The notes under the pieces were generated by a model that was given only the letters and a program-made list of their open reading frames with translations, did no database searches and was not told where the DNA came from. Both the position numbers and the translations under genes were made by a program. From positions 1-13,391 of the forward strand of contig CAILKA010000667.1 of the NCBI GenBank assembly GCA_903834645.1: 13,391 bases of DNA. The letters run 5' to 3'. Below are positions 6,324-13,391 of the stretch, one piece after another (positions within the stretch are counted from its first letter, which is position 1; each line of letters starts with the position of its first letter). The DNA comes from an uncultured beta proteobacterium (GTDB taxonomy: Bacteria > Pseudomonadota > Gammaproteobacteria > Burkholderiales > Burkholderiaceae_C).

Positions 6324-6338
6324 CTAGACAGCGTCAAG
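6324..6338. promoter_or_regulatory. Second operator copy O2 (13/15 match to O1)
   Basis: CTAGACAGCGTCAAG differs from the palindrome at 6281-6295 at two positions. The two sites are 43 bp apart, close to four helical turns, so two dimers could bind the same DNA face. O2 lies just after the predicted transcription start and ends 2 nt before ATG 6341. Confidence 0.65.
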
Positions 6339-6340
6339 CG

Positions 6341-7522
6341 ATGACCCGCCAAGGCCCCATGCCCGCCCGTTTCCTCCTGGCCGCCTCCGGCGTGCTGCTG
6401 CTGGCGGCCTGTGGCCGCACCCCTGCGCCGGTGGAGCCCGTTCGCGCCGTGCGCGTGGAGGTGGTGGGTACCGCCGCCCGCGCCGTTGGCCAGGAGTACG
6501 CCGCCGAGGTGCGCGCCCGCGTGGAGTCGCGCCTGGCCTTTCGCGTGGGCGGCAAGCTCGTGGAGCGCCGGGCCGACGCCGGCCAGGCCGTGCGCGCCGG
6601 CCAGGTGCTGGCCCGGCTCGACCCGCAGGACCTGCAGCTCGGCCAGGACGCCGCGCGCGCCGCGCTGGCCTCTGCTCGCGCGCAGCTCGAGGTGACCGAG
6701 AGCGAGTACCGCCGCTTCGTGTCGCTGCGCGAGCAGGGCTTCATCAGCGGCGCGGAGCTCGAGCGGCGCGAGGCCGGCGTCAAGAGCGCGCGCTCAGTCG
6801 CCGAGCAGGCCGAGGCGCAACTGCGCGTGCAGGCCAACCAGTCGGGCTACGCCGCGCTCACGGCCGATGTGAGCGGGGTGGTCACGGCGGTGGAGGCCGA
6901 GCCGGGCATGGTGCTGGCCGCCGGCACGCCCGTGCTGCGCCTGGCGCACGACGGCCCGCGCGAAGCCTGGTTCGCCGTGCCGGAAGACCGCGCCGAGGCA
7001 CTGCGCGCGCTGCAGGGCCGCTCCGGCCGGCTGCAGGTGCGCCTGTGGGGCGACGACACCCGCACCTGGCCCGCCACGGTGCGCGAGATCGCCGCTGCCG
7101 CCGACCCCGTCACGCGCACGTTTCTCGTGAAGGCTGATCTCGGCGGCGCGCCCGTGCGCCTGGGCCAGACGGCCACCGTGAGGGTGCCTGGCCCCGAGGC
7201 GGGCACCTCGGCCCGGGCTGCCGCGGGCGCCTCAGCCGGCGCATCGGCACCGCCCAGCCGGGGCGCGGGCGCCTTCACTGTGCCGCTGGCCGCCGTCTTC
7301 GAGCAGCGCGGCGCCTCCACCGTGTGGGTGCTGGACCGCGCCCAGATGGTGGTGCAGGCGCGGCCGGTGACGGTAGCCGGCGCCGATGGCAACCGCATCG
7401 TGGTCGTGGCCGGGCTGCAGCCCGGCGAGACGGTGGTCACCGCCGGCGTGCACACGCTGGCCCCGGGCCAGAAGGTGACGCTCTACGTCGAGCCGGGCAC
7501 GGCCGCAAAGGCCGCCCAGTGA
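6341..7522 (+). CDS. RND efflux periplasmic adaptor (membrane fusion protein), lipoprotein
   Basis: A 393-residue AcrA/MexA-type adaptor that links an RND pump to an outer-membrane channel. It has a lipoprotein signal with lipobox LAAC (Cys24). Next comes a lipoyl/barrel-sandwich half, RLAFRVGGKLVERRADAGQAVRAGQVLARLD (64-94), then a helical hairpin with coiled-coil character (about 98-165), the second lipoyl half VSGVVTAVEAEPGMVLAAGTPVLRL (177-201), a beta-barrel (about 205-330) and a membrane-proximal end VVVAGLQPGETVVTAGVHTLAPGQKV. An Ala/Ser/Gly-rich insert (287-310) interrupts the barrel region. The start is uncertain: ATG 6359 also gives a valid lipoprotein signal with Cys18 and AAGG 4 nt upstream, while 6341 has no clear Shine-Dalgarno. 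The gene overlaps the permease by GTGA. Control by the divergent TetR is very likely. Confidence 0.92.
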   Translation: MTRQGPMPARFLLAASGVLLLAACGRTPAPVEPVRAVRVEVVGTAARAVGQEYAAEVRARVESRLAFRVGGKLVERRADAGQAVRAGQVLARLDPQDLQLGQDAARAALASARAQLEVTESEYRRFVSLREQGFISGAELERREAGVKSARSVAEQAEAQLRVQANQSGYAALTADVSGVVTAVEAEPGMVLAAGTPVLRLAHDGPREAWFAVPEDRAEALRALQGRSGRLQVRLWGDDTRTWPATVREIAAAADPVTRTFLVKADLGGAPVRLGQTATVRVPGPEAGTSARAAAGASAGASAPPSRGAGAFTVPLAAVFEQRGASTVWVLDRAQMVVQARPVTVAGADGNRIVVVAGLQPGETVVTAGVHTLAPGQKVTLYVEPGTAAKAAQ

Positions 7523-10500
7523 GCGACGCCAGCCCCACCCCCGCCGCCGCACGCGCGGCCTCGCGCTTCAACATCTCGCGCTGGGCGCTGGAGCACCCGG
7601 CGCTCACGCGCTACCTGATGATCGTGCTGCTGGTGCTGGGCGCGGCCGCCTACTTCCAGCTCGGCCAGGACGAGGACCCACCCTTCACCTTTCGAGTCAT
7701 GGTGGTGCAGGCCTTCTGGCCGGGGGCGAGCGCGCAGCAGATGGCCGAGCAGGTCACCGACCGCATCGAGCGCCTGGCCCAGGAGGTGCCCTACGCCGAC
7801 GTCATCCGCAGCTACACCAAGCCCGGCGAGTCGCTGACACTCCTGCAGCTCAAGGACAGCTCGCCGCCGAAAGACGTCTCGGGCGTCTGGTACCAGGTGC
7901 GCAAGCGCCTGAACGACGGCCGCGGCACGCTGCCGCAGGGCGTGATCGGCCCCTTCTTCAACGACGACTTCGGCGACGTCTACGGCTCCATCGTCGCGCT
8001 GTCGGCCGACGGCTTCTCCGACGAGGAGCTGCGCGTCTTCGCCGAGGACGTGCGCGCGCGGCTGCTGCGGGTGCCCGACGTGGCCAAGGTGGAGCTCTTC
8101 GGCGCGCAGCCGGAGAAGGTCTACATCGAGATCTCGCAAAAGCGCCTGGCGCAGCTCGGCCTGGACCTGAACCAGGTGCTCGCGCAGCTCGCCGCGCAAA
8201 ACGCCGTGGAAGGCGCGGGCGTGCTCGACGCCGGCTCGCAGAACCTGCAGGTGCGCGTGCCCGGGGCATTCGGCTCCGTCGAGGAGCTGCGCCGCATGCC
8301 CATCCGCGGCGTGAACCCGGCCACCGGTGCGGCCAGCCTCATCCAGCTCGGGCAGATCGCCGAGGTGCGGCGCGGCGTGGTCGATCCGCCGCAGGTGCTC
8401 GTGCGCCACCAGGGCCGGCAGGTGGTGGCCGTGGGCGTGTCGATGGCCCGTGGCGGGGACATCATCGAGCTGGGCAAGCGGCTGCGCGCCGAGCTCGGCG
8501 CGATCCGCCAGGCGCTGCCGGCGGGCATCACGCTCGAGCAGGTGCAGGACCAGCCGCAGGCCGTTTCGCGCTCAGTAGGCGAATTCGTGCGCGTGCTGCT
8601 GGAGGCCATCGCCGTGGTGCTGGCGGTGAGCTTCATCAGCCTGGGGCTGCACACGAAGCCGCTGCGCATCGACATCTGGCCCGGCATGGTGGTGGCGCTG
8701 ACGATCCCGCTGGTGCTGGCCATCACCTTCGTGACGATGTACTACTGGGGCGTGGGCCTGCACAAGATCTCGCTGGGCTCGCTGATCATCGCGCTGGGCC
8801 TGCTGGTGGACGACGCCATCATCGCGGTGGAGATGATGGTGCGCAAGCTCGAGGAGGGCCACGACAAGGTCTACGCCGCCACCTACGCCTACGACGCCAC
8901 CTCGATGCCGATGCTCACCGGCACGCTCATCACGGCCGCGGGCTTCCTGCCCATCGGGCTGGCCAAGTCCGTGACCGGCGAGTACACGTTTGCGATCTTC
9001 GCCGTCACCTCCGCCGCGCTCGTGATCTCCTGGCTCGTCTCGGTGTACTTCGTGCCGTGGATGGGAGCCGCCCTGCTGCACAACCGCCCGCGCGCGGATG
9101 GCCAGGCGCACGAGCTCTTCGACACGCCCTTCTACAGCCGCTTCCGGCGCCTGGTGGACGCCTGCGTGCGCCACCGCTGGATCACCATCGCCGCCACGGT
9201 GGCGATCTTTGCGGCCGGGCTGGCGGGCATGGGCCGCGTGCAGCAGCAGTTCTTCCCCGACTCCAGCCGCCCGGAGATCCTCGTGGACCTGTGGCTGCCC
9301 GAGGGCTCCACCGTGCGCGAGAGCGAGGCGCTGGCGCGCCGCTTCGAGGCCCGCATGATGAAGGAGCCGGGCCTGGACACCGTCACCACCTGGGTGGGCT
9401 CGGGGGTGCCGCGCTTTTACTTGCCGCTGGACAACATCTTCCCGCAAGGCAACGTCTCTCAGTCCATCCTCGTGCCCAAGGATCTCAAGGCACGCGAGGA
9501 ACTGCGCAAGCGCCTGCCCGCGCTGCTGGCCACCGAGTTCCCCGAGGTGCGCGGCCGCGTGAAGCTGCTGCCCAACGGGCCGCCGGTGCCCTACCCCGTG
9601 CAGTTCCGGGTGGTCGGGCCCGAGGCTGCCGGGGTGCGCGCCTGGGCCGAGGAGGCCAAGGAGGTGCTGCGCGCCCACGCCGGCATGCGCGGCGTGAACG
9701 ACAACTGGAACGAGCGCGTGAAGGTGCTGCGCCTGGAGGTGGACCAGGACAAGGCGCGCGCGCTGGGCGTGACGAGCCAGGCCATCGCGCAGGCCTCGCG
9801 CACGCTGCTGTCGGGCGTGACGGTGGGCCAGTACCGCGAGGGCGACAAGCTCGTGGACATCGTGCTGCGCCAGCCGCGCAGCGAGCGCGATGCCATCACC
9901 GACCTCGGCAACGCCTACCTGCCCACCGCCTCGGGGCGCACCATCCCGCTGGCGCAGGTGGCGCGCGTGCGCCTGGACTGGGAGCCCGGCGTGATGTGGC
10001 GCGAGGGCCGGCAATACGCGGTGACGGTGCAAGGCGACGTGGCCGAGGGCCTGCAGGGGCCCACGGTGACCAAGCAGCTGTGGCCGGCGCTGCAGGCCCT
10101 GAAGGCGAAGATGCCCGCTGGCTACGACATCGATGTCGCCGGCGCGCTCGCCGAGAGCCAGAAGGGCCAGGGCTCGATCGCTGCGGGGGTGCCGGTGATG
10201 CTCTTCATCATCTTCACGCTGCTGATGCTGCAGCTGCAGAGCTTCTCGCGCGCGATGCTCGTCTTCCTCACCGGCCCGATGGGCGTGGCTGGCGTGGCCG
10301 TGGCGCTGCTGGTCTTCGACCGCCCCTTCGGCTTCGTGGCGCTGCTGGGCGTGATCGCGCTCATGGGCATGATCATGCGCAACTCCGTGATCCTCATCGA
10401 CCAGATCGAGCAGGACCGCGCGCGCGGCGTGGCCGACTGGACCGCCGTCGTCGAGGCCGCGGTGCGGCGCTTCCGCCCCATCGTGCTGACGGCTGCGGCG

Positions 10501-10683
10501 GCGGTGCTGGCGATGATTCCGCTCACGCGCAGCGTCTTCTGGGGCCCGATGGCCGTGGCCATCATGGGCGGCCTGATCGTGGCCACCGCGCTCACGCTGC
10601 TGTCGCTGCCGGCGATGTACGCGGCGTGGTTCAGGGTGAAGGAGCCGAGCGCGCCAGGCGCGGCGCCACCATCGGCACCGTGA
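7519..10683 (+). CDS. RND-family multidrug efflux permease (HAE1/AcrB-like)
   Basis: A 1054-residue inner-membrane drug/proton antiporter with two-fold repeated RND architecture. TM1 is at about 32-48, followed by a porter domain to about 350, a TM2-TM6 block (355-520), TM7 (552-571), the second porter domain (575-885) and TM8-TM12 (888-1037). The proton-relay aspartates of TM4 are present in LLVDDAIIAVE (Asp431, Asp432). In TM10 the position of the AcrB lysine reads GMIMRNSVIL, so Arg954 replaces it. GTG 7519 overlaps the adaptor's TGA, with AAAGG 7 nt upstream, so expression is coupled. No TolC/OprM-type gene accompanies it; an outer-membrane partner must be encoded elsewhere. From memory, the MRNSVIL variant recalls the TriC/MexK-like branch, but substrate prediction is not justified. 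Its 3' end overlaps the convergent antiporter gene by 53 bp. Confidence 0.95.
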   Translation: MSDASPTPAAARAASRFNISRWALEHPALTRYLMIVLLVLGAAAYFQLGQDEDPPFTFRVMVVQAFWPGASAQQMAEQVTDRIERLAQEVPYADVIRSYTKPGESLTLLQLKDSSPPKDVSGVWYQVRKRLNDGRGTLPQGVIGPFFNDDFGDVYGSIVALSADGFSDEELRVFAEDVRARLLRVPDVAKVELFGAQPEKVYIEISQKRLAQLGLDLNQVLAQLAAQNAVEGAGVLDAGSQNLQVRVPGAFGSVEELRRMPIRGVNPATGAASLIQLGQIAEVRRGVVDPPQVLVRHQGRQVVAVGVSMARGGDIIELGKRLRAELGAIRQALPAGITLEQVQDQPQAVSRSVGEFVRVLLEAIAVVLAVSFISLGLHTKPLRIDIWPGMVVALTIPLVLAITFVTMYYWGVGLHKISLGSLIIALGLLVDDAIIAVEMMVRKLEEGHDKVYAATYAYDATSMPMLTGTLITAAGFLPIGLAKSVTGEYTFAIFAVTSAALVISWLVSVYFVPWMGAALLHNRPRADGQAHELFDTPFYSRFRRLVDACVRHRWITIAATVAIFAAGLAGMGRVQQQFFPDSSRPEILVDLWLPEGSTVRESEALARRFEARMMKEPGLDTVTTWVGSGVPRFYLPLDNIFPQGNVSQSILVPKDLKAREELRKRLPALLATEFPEVRGRVKLLPNGPPVPYPVQFRVVGPEAAGVRAWAEEAKEVLRAHAGMRGVNDNWNERVKVLRLEVDQDKARALGVTSQAIAQASRTLLSGVTVGQYREGDKLVDIVLRQPRSERDAITDLGNAYLPTASGRTIPLAQVARVRLDWEPGVMWREGRQYAVTVQGDVAEGLQGPTVTKQLWPALQALKAKMPAGYDIDVAGALAESQKGQGSIAAGVPVMLFIIFTLLMLQLQSFSRAMLVFLTGPMGVAGVAVALLVFDRPFGFVALLGVIALMGMIMRNSVILIDQIEQDRARGVADWTAVVEAAVRRFRPIVLTAAAAVLAMIPLTRSVFWGPMAVAIMGGLIVATALTLLSLPAMYAAWFRVKEPSAPGAAPPSAP

Positions 10684-11827
10684 GCATCGTGCTGGCCACC
10701 GCCATCAGCAGCAAGGCGGTGAACATCGCGCTCGTGATCACGCCCTTGTCCAGCAGGATGCTGGCAAAGATGATCTCGATGAGGCCCTTGGTCTGCAGCA
10801 GCCAGGCGGCCAGCGCGATGTCGTGACGGCTCCAGCCCAGGGCGCGCCCGGCCAGCCAGACGCCGCCGAACTTGCCGGCTATCGCAGCCGCCAGCAGCAG
10901 GCCCGCGGCGACGAAGACAGCCGGGCCGCCGAGGTCCCAGCTGGTGCGCAGGCCCGTGGAGAGGAAGAAGACCGGCATCAGAACCAGCAGCACGTGGTCG
11001 CGCAGCAGGTCCATCTTCTGCTGGTTGAACCAGTGGCCGTCCATCACCGCGCCGGCGAGGAACGCGCCCACCATGAAGTGCAGCCCGCACCAGTCGGCGC
11101 CCAAGCTCACCACCACCAGCCACACGAGGCTCACGTACCAGCGGTCGCGCTCGGGCAGGCGCTGCATCAGCCGCCGCATGGCCCAGGCGGCCAGCGCGAA
11201 GGCCGCGAGGAAGACGACCTGCCGGCCCACACGCTGCCAGTCCATCAGCACGACGGCCAGCACCGCCCAGATGGCGATGTCGTCCAGGCTCGCGTAGCGC
11301 AGGATGCGCTGGCCGAGCTCCTGGCGCAGGATGCCCAGCTTTTCCATCAGCAGCACGAGGATGGGCAGCGCCGTCACCGCGCAGGCCATGCCCACGCCGA
11401 GCACGAACTGCCAGGGCTGCGCGCGCGCGCCGATCCAGCCGCCCCACACGAGCAGCAGCACGCCCGCGCCGCAGCCCAGCGCCACCGGGCCGGCCATCGC
11501 CAGGCCCGCGGCCAGGCCGGTCTCGCGCCGGCGCTGCCAGGCCTGGCGCAGGTCGAGCTCGATGCCGGCGATCCACACGAAGAGCATCACCGCCCACCAG
11601 GCCACGCCGTTGAGCGCGCCCACCACCTGCGGCGTGAAGACGAAGCCGTAGAACTCGGGAAAAGCCGCGCCCAGCAACCCGGGGCCCAGCACGATGCCGG
11701 TGACGATCTGCACCACCACGAGCGGCGCCCAGTACTCGGTGCGCGCCAGCCGCCATACCGCGTAGGGCAGCGCGAAGATGATCGCCATGGCGATCAGGTA
11801 GAGCTCGGTGGTGGGCAGCGCGGGCAC
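10631..11827 (-). CDS. CPA2-family cation:proton antiporter (Kef/NapA-like)
   Basis: An integral membrane Na+/H+ or K+/H+ exchanger domain of about 398 residues with roughly 12 hydrophobic segments. Family landmarks are IVTGIVLGPGLLG (41-53), GIELDLR (88-94), VTALPILVLLMEKLGIL (151-167), the TM5 motif SLDDIAIWAVLAV (180-192) with Asp182-Asp183, FMVGAFLAGAVM (251-262) and AIAGKFGG (315-322) with Lys319. KefC-like proteins carry QD at the DD position; a DD pair is typical of electrogenic Na+/H+ exchangers such as NapA. The N and RCK regulatory domains of KefB/KefC are absent. GTG 11827 was preferred because the first helix would be clipped if translation began at ATG 11788, but neither has a clear Shine-Dalgarno. 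It starts 17 nt after the dioxygenase stop, so it is co-transcribed, and overlaps the RND gene tail to tail. Confidence 0.9.
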   Translation of the reverse strand: MPALPTTELYLIAMAIIFALPYAVWRLARTEYWAPLVVVQIVTGIVLGPGLLGAAFPEFYGFVFTPQVVGALNGVAWWAVMLFVWIAGIELDLRQAWQRRRETGLAAGLAMAGPVALGCGAGVLLLVWGGWIGARAQPWQFVLGVGMACAVTALPILVLLMEKLGILRQELGQRILRYASLDDIAIWAVLAVVLMDWQRVGRQVVFLAAFALAAWAMRRLMQRLPERDRWYVSLVWLVVVSLGADWCGLHFMVGAFLAGAVMDGHWFNQQKMDLLRDHVLLVLMPVFFLSTGLRTSWDLGGPAVFVAAGLLLAAAIAGKFGGVWLAGRALGWSRHDIALAAWLLQTKGLIEIIFASILLDKGVITSAMFTALLLMAVASTMLTVPMVAPRLARSAPSP

Positions 11828-11844
11828 GGCGGGTTGGGCAAAGG

Positions 11845-12936
11845 TCAGGAGGCGGGCGAGGATAGCGGCACCGTGAGCCGCATGCCGGGCACGACGATGC
11901 CGCCGCGGTCGCCCACGGTGAGCGAGCCGTAGCGCGCTGCAAAGGCCGGTGGCAGCTCGCGCGCGCCGGGTGCGGCCAGCCACAGGCGCAGCAGGTGGCG
12001 GCGGCGTTCGGGTTCGGGGTGGTCGTCGAAGGCGGTGCGGTCGTGCAGCAGCACGTGGTTGTGCACGAACTGGATATCGCCCGGGGCCAGGCGCATGCGC
12101 AGATGCAGCTGCGGGTTCTCGGCCAGTGCGTCGAAGGCGTCCAGGGCCTGCACGTCTTCGGGCTCCAAGCGCGGCGCGGCCTCGAAGCGCTGCGCGCTGT
12201 CGACGTACTGGCGCTGGTAGAAGACCGTCAGGGCGCCCGCGTGCCAGCTCAGCACCGGGATCATGAAGAAGGGCTGCTGGCCGGCGGGCACCTCGCCGCG
12301 GCGGTCGTGCGCCATCGGGCGCAGCAGCCGCGCGGCCAGCGCCGGGCGCGTGCGCAGCAACTCGTTGTAGAGCGCCAGCGCGCTCACCAGCAGCGAGTCG
12401 CCGCCACGGCGCGCCTCCTGCAGGCACAGCAGCCCCACGATGTCGCAGGAGTCGGTGTGGAAGGTCTGGCGCTCGCTCGTCTGGTACAGCCGCACGTTCG
12501 GGTCGCGGCTGGCCAGGCCCAGGTCGCGCACGTGGCCGAGCACGTGGCCCTGCGCGTTTTGCGAGCGCGCGCGGCCCAGGTGCGCGCCCAGGCCCATGAA
12601 GAGCGTGGCGCGCTCGGCCGGCGTGTAGCGCTCCACCGGCAGCCGCCGCAGCAGCGCAAAGCCCCGGCCCTGCAGCAGCTCGGTGCGCAGCGCGGCCAGG
12701 CGTGGGGCCAGCCGCGGCAGCGGGAAGTCCTGCGCGGTGATGGCGCCCAGCCGCGCGGCCACCTCCCCGCCGCGGCCGAGGAAGGCGCGCATCGCTGCTT
12801 CCAGCTCGGCGATGTCGGCGGCCTCGAGCGGCTCGATCCAGTCGGTGCGCGAGGCGAGTTCGGCGCCGCGCCAGGCGGCGGGCCCGGTCTGCACAGGTGG
12901 CTGCGCCTCGGATTCGAAGGAGGTGTGGGCGACCAT
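11845..12936 (-). CDS. TauD/TfdA-family Fe(II)/2-oxoglutarate-dependent dioxygenase
   Basis: A 363-residue cytoplasmic oxygenase of the TauD/TfdA superfamily, which hydroxylates small substrates with decarboxylation of 2-oxoglutarate. The iron facial triad is visible: HTD at His160-Thr-Asp162 (QTFHTDSCDIVGL) and distal His298 in NHVLLHDRTAF. An arginine cluster RRRHLLR (311-317) would bind the 2-oxoglutarate carboxylate. The N-terminal stretch PVQTGPAAWRGAELA and the GDIQFVHNH block (286-294) resemble a large group of uncharacterised TauD-like proteins in Proteobacteria. ATG 12936 was chosen by fold; ATG 12948 is possible, and neither has a strong Shine-Dalgarno. It lies 43 nt after an HpcH/HpaI aldolase and 17 nt before the antiporter. 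Oxidative breakdown of a small acid, followed by aldol cleavage, is plausible; the substrate is unknown. Confidence 0.9.
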   Translation of the reverse strand: MVAHTSFESEAQPPVQTGPAAWRGAELASRTDWIEPLEAADIAELEAAMRAFLGRGGEVAARLGAITAQDFPLPRLAPRLAALRTELLQGRGFALLRRLPVERYTPAERATLFMGLGAHLGRARSQNAQGHVLGHVRDLGLASRDPNVRLYQTSERQTFHTDSCDIVGLLCLQEARRGGDSLLVSALALYNELLRTRPALAARLLRPMAHDRRGEVPAGQQPFFMIPVLSWHAGALTVFYQRQYVDSAQRFEAAPRLEPEDVQALDAFDALAENPQLHLRMRLAPGDIQFVHNHVLLHDRTAFDDHPEPERRRHLLRLWLAAPGARELPPAFAARYGSLTVGDRGGIVVPGMRLTVPLSSPAS

Positions 12937-12979
12937 CGGTGAGCGCATCGAGGATGGCCATGCGGGCGCGCGGCGCCGA

Positions 12980-13391
12980 TCAGCCGCGGGCCTTGTGGAA
13001 CCTCGCCGCCAGTGCATCGGCCCCGCGCGCCAGGATGCCCACGTCCGAACCCACGGCTGTGAAAAGGGTGCCCAGCTCGATGCAGCGCTGCGCCAGCTTC
13101 TCGTCGACCATCAGGATCCCGGGGGCCTTGCCCGCTGCGCGGATGCGGCCGATGGCGTCCTCGATCAGCGGCCACACCTGCGGGTGCGCGATCTCCCCGG
13201 CGTGACCCAGCGAGGCATGCAGGTCGGCCGGGCCGATGAAGATCCCGTCGATGCCGTCCAGGGCGGCGATGGCCTCGAGGTGCTGCAGCGCGTCCTTCGT
13301 CTCGAGCTGCACGAGCAGGCAGATCTCCTCATGGGCGCGCGTGGCGTAGCCGCTCACGCGCCCGAAGCGCGTGGCGCGCGTCGAGCCGGCC
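12980..13391 (-). CDS. HpcH/HpaI-family aldolase, N-terminus cut by the window edge
   Basis: The C-terminal 136 residues of a class II, metal-dependent 2-keto-3-deoxy acid aldolase, which splits hydroxy-keto acids into pyruvate and an aldehyde. Family landmarks are EICLLVQLET (metal-binding Glu in QLET), IAALDGIDGIFIGPADLHASLGHAGE (metal-binding Asp in GPADL), HPQVWPLIEDAI and GILMVDEKLAQRCIELGTLFTAVGSDVGIL. The reading frame stays open to the right edge, so the gene begins outside. It is first of the visible dioxygenase/antiporter series. The exact substrate (heptenedioate, ketorhamnonate, garosamine-like or other) cannot be told from this part. Confidence 0.92.
   Translation of the reverse strand, partial: AGSTRATRFGRVSGYATRAHEEICLLVQLETKDALQHLEAIAALDGIDGIFIGPADLHASLGHAGEIAHPQVWPLIEDAIGRIRAAGKAPGILMVDEKLAQRCIELGTLFTAVGSDVGILARGADALAARFHKARG

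Noticed and set aside
6281..6338. Paired 15-bp repeats as recombination or attachment sites
   Set aside because: No integrase, transposase or phage gene is nearby, and the position between a TetR gene and its divergent target explains them better as operators.
8572..10032. 486-codon minus-strand open frame inside the RND permease
   Set aside because: His/Gln/Arg-rich antisense shadow of a clear RND gene.
10650..10662. CGCGCC-A-GGCGCG inverted repeat in the RND/antiporter overlap as a bidirectional terminator
   Set aside because: The loop is a single nucleotide, no T-tract follows on either strand, and it lies in coding sequence of both genes; likely chance in GC-rich DNA.
10122..11942. 606-codon minus-strand open frame spanning the antiporter and RND 3' end
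   Set aside because: Out of frame with the antiporter and antisense to RND; no domain.

Overview
The window is very GC-rich and densely coded, with short gaps, several 4-nt start/stop overlaps and strong G/C third-position preference. Protein types and codon use point to a betaproteobacterium, most likely Burkholderiales (Comamonadaceae-like). This is an inference from style, not from a marker gene. I see no rRNA, tRNA, CRISPR array, insertion sequence or phage gene.

Left part (1-4664, minus strand): a compact catabolic-looking operon. In transcription order it has a zinc-less medium-chain oxidoreductase, a PaaI-type hotdog thioesterase, an AMP-forming acyl-CoA synthetase, a VOC/glyoxalase-like protein read from a TTG codon, and a NitT/TauT-type ABC periplasmic binding protein that runs off the left edge. 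Its upstream region holds a perfect 10-6-10 inverted repeat (4722-4747). The TetR gene just upstream (4809-5552) is the natural candidate to bind it. The likely theme is uptake of a small acid or its precursor, activation to a CoA thioester, and reductive or hydrolytic processing; the substrate is unknown.

Centre (5638-10683): a classical efflux module. A WHG-type TetR repressor is divergent from a lipoprotein membrane-fusion protein and a 1054-residue RND permease, which overlap by GTGA. The 85-bp divergent region carries a perfect 15-bp palindrome (6281-6295) that contains TTGACA on both strands, plus a second 13/15 copy 43 bp away next to the efflux start codon. This is the best-defined regulatory logic in the window: one repressor could silence both directions. 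No outer-membrane channel gene is present.

Right part (10631-13391, minus strand): an HpcH/HpaI-type aldolase (cut by the right edge), a TauD/TfdA-like Fe(II)/2-oxoglutarate dioxygenase and a CPA2-type cation:proton antiporter lie in series. The antiporter and RND genes converge and overlap by 53 bp with no terminator between them.

Every gene falls in a recognisable family. The novelty, if any, lies in the gene combination and the regulatory sites rather than in a new protein type.
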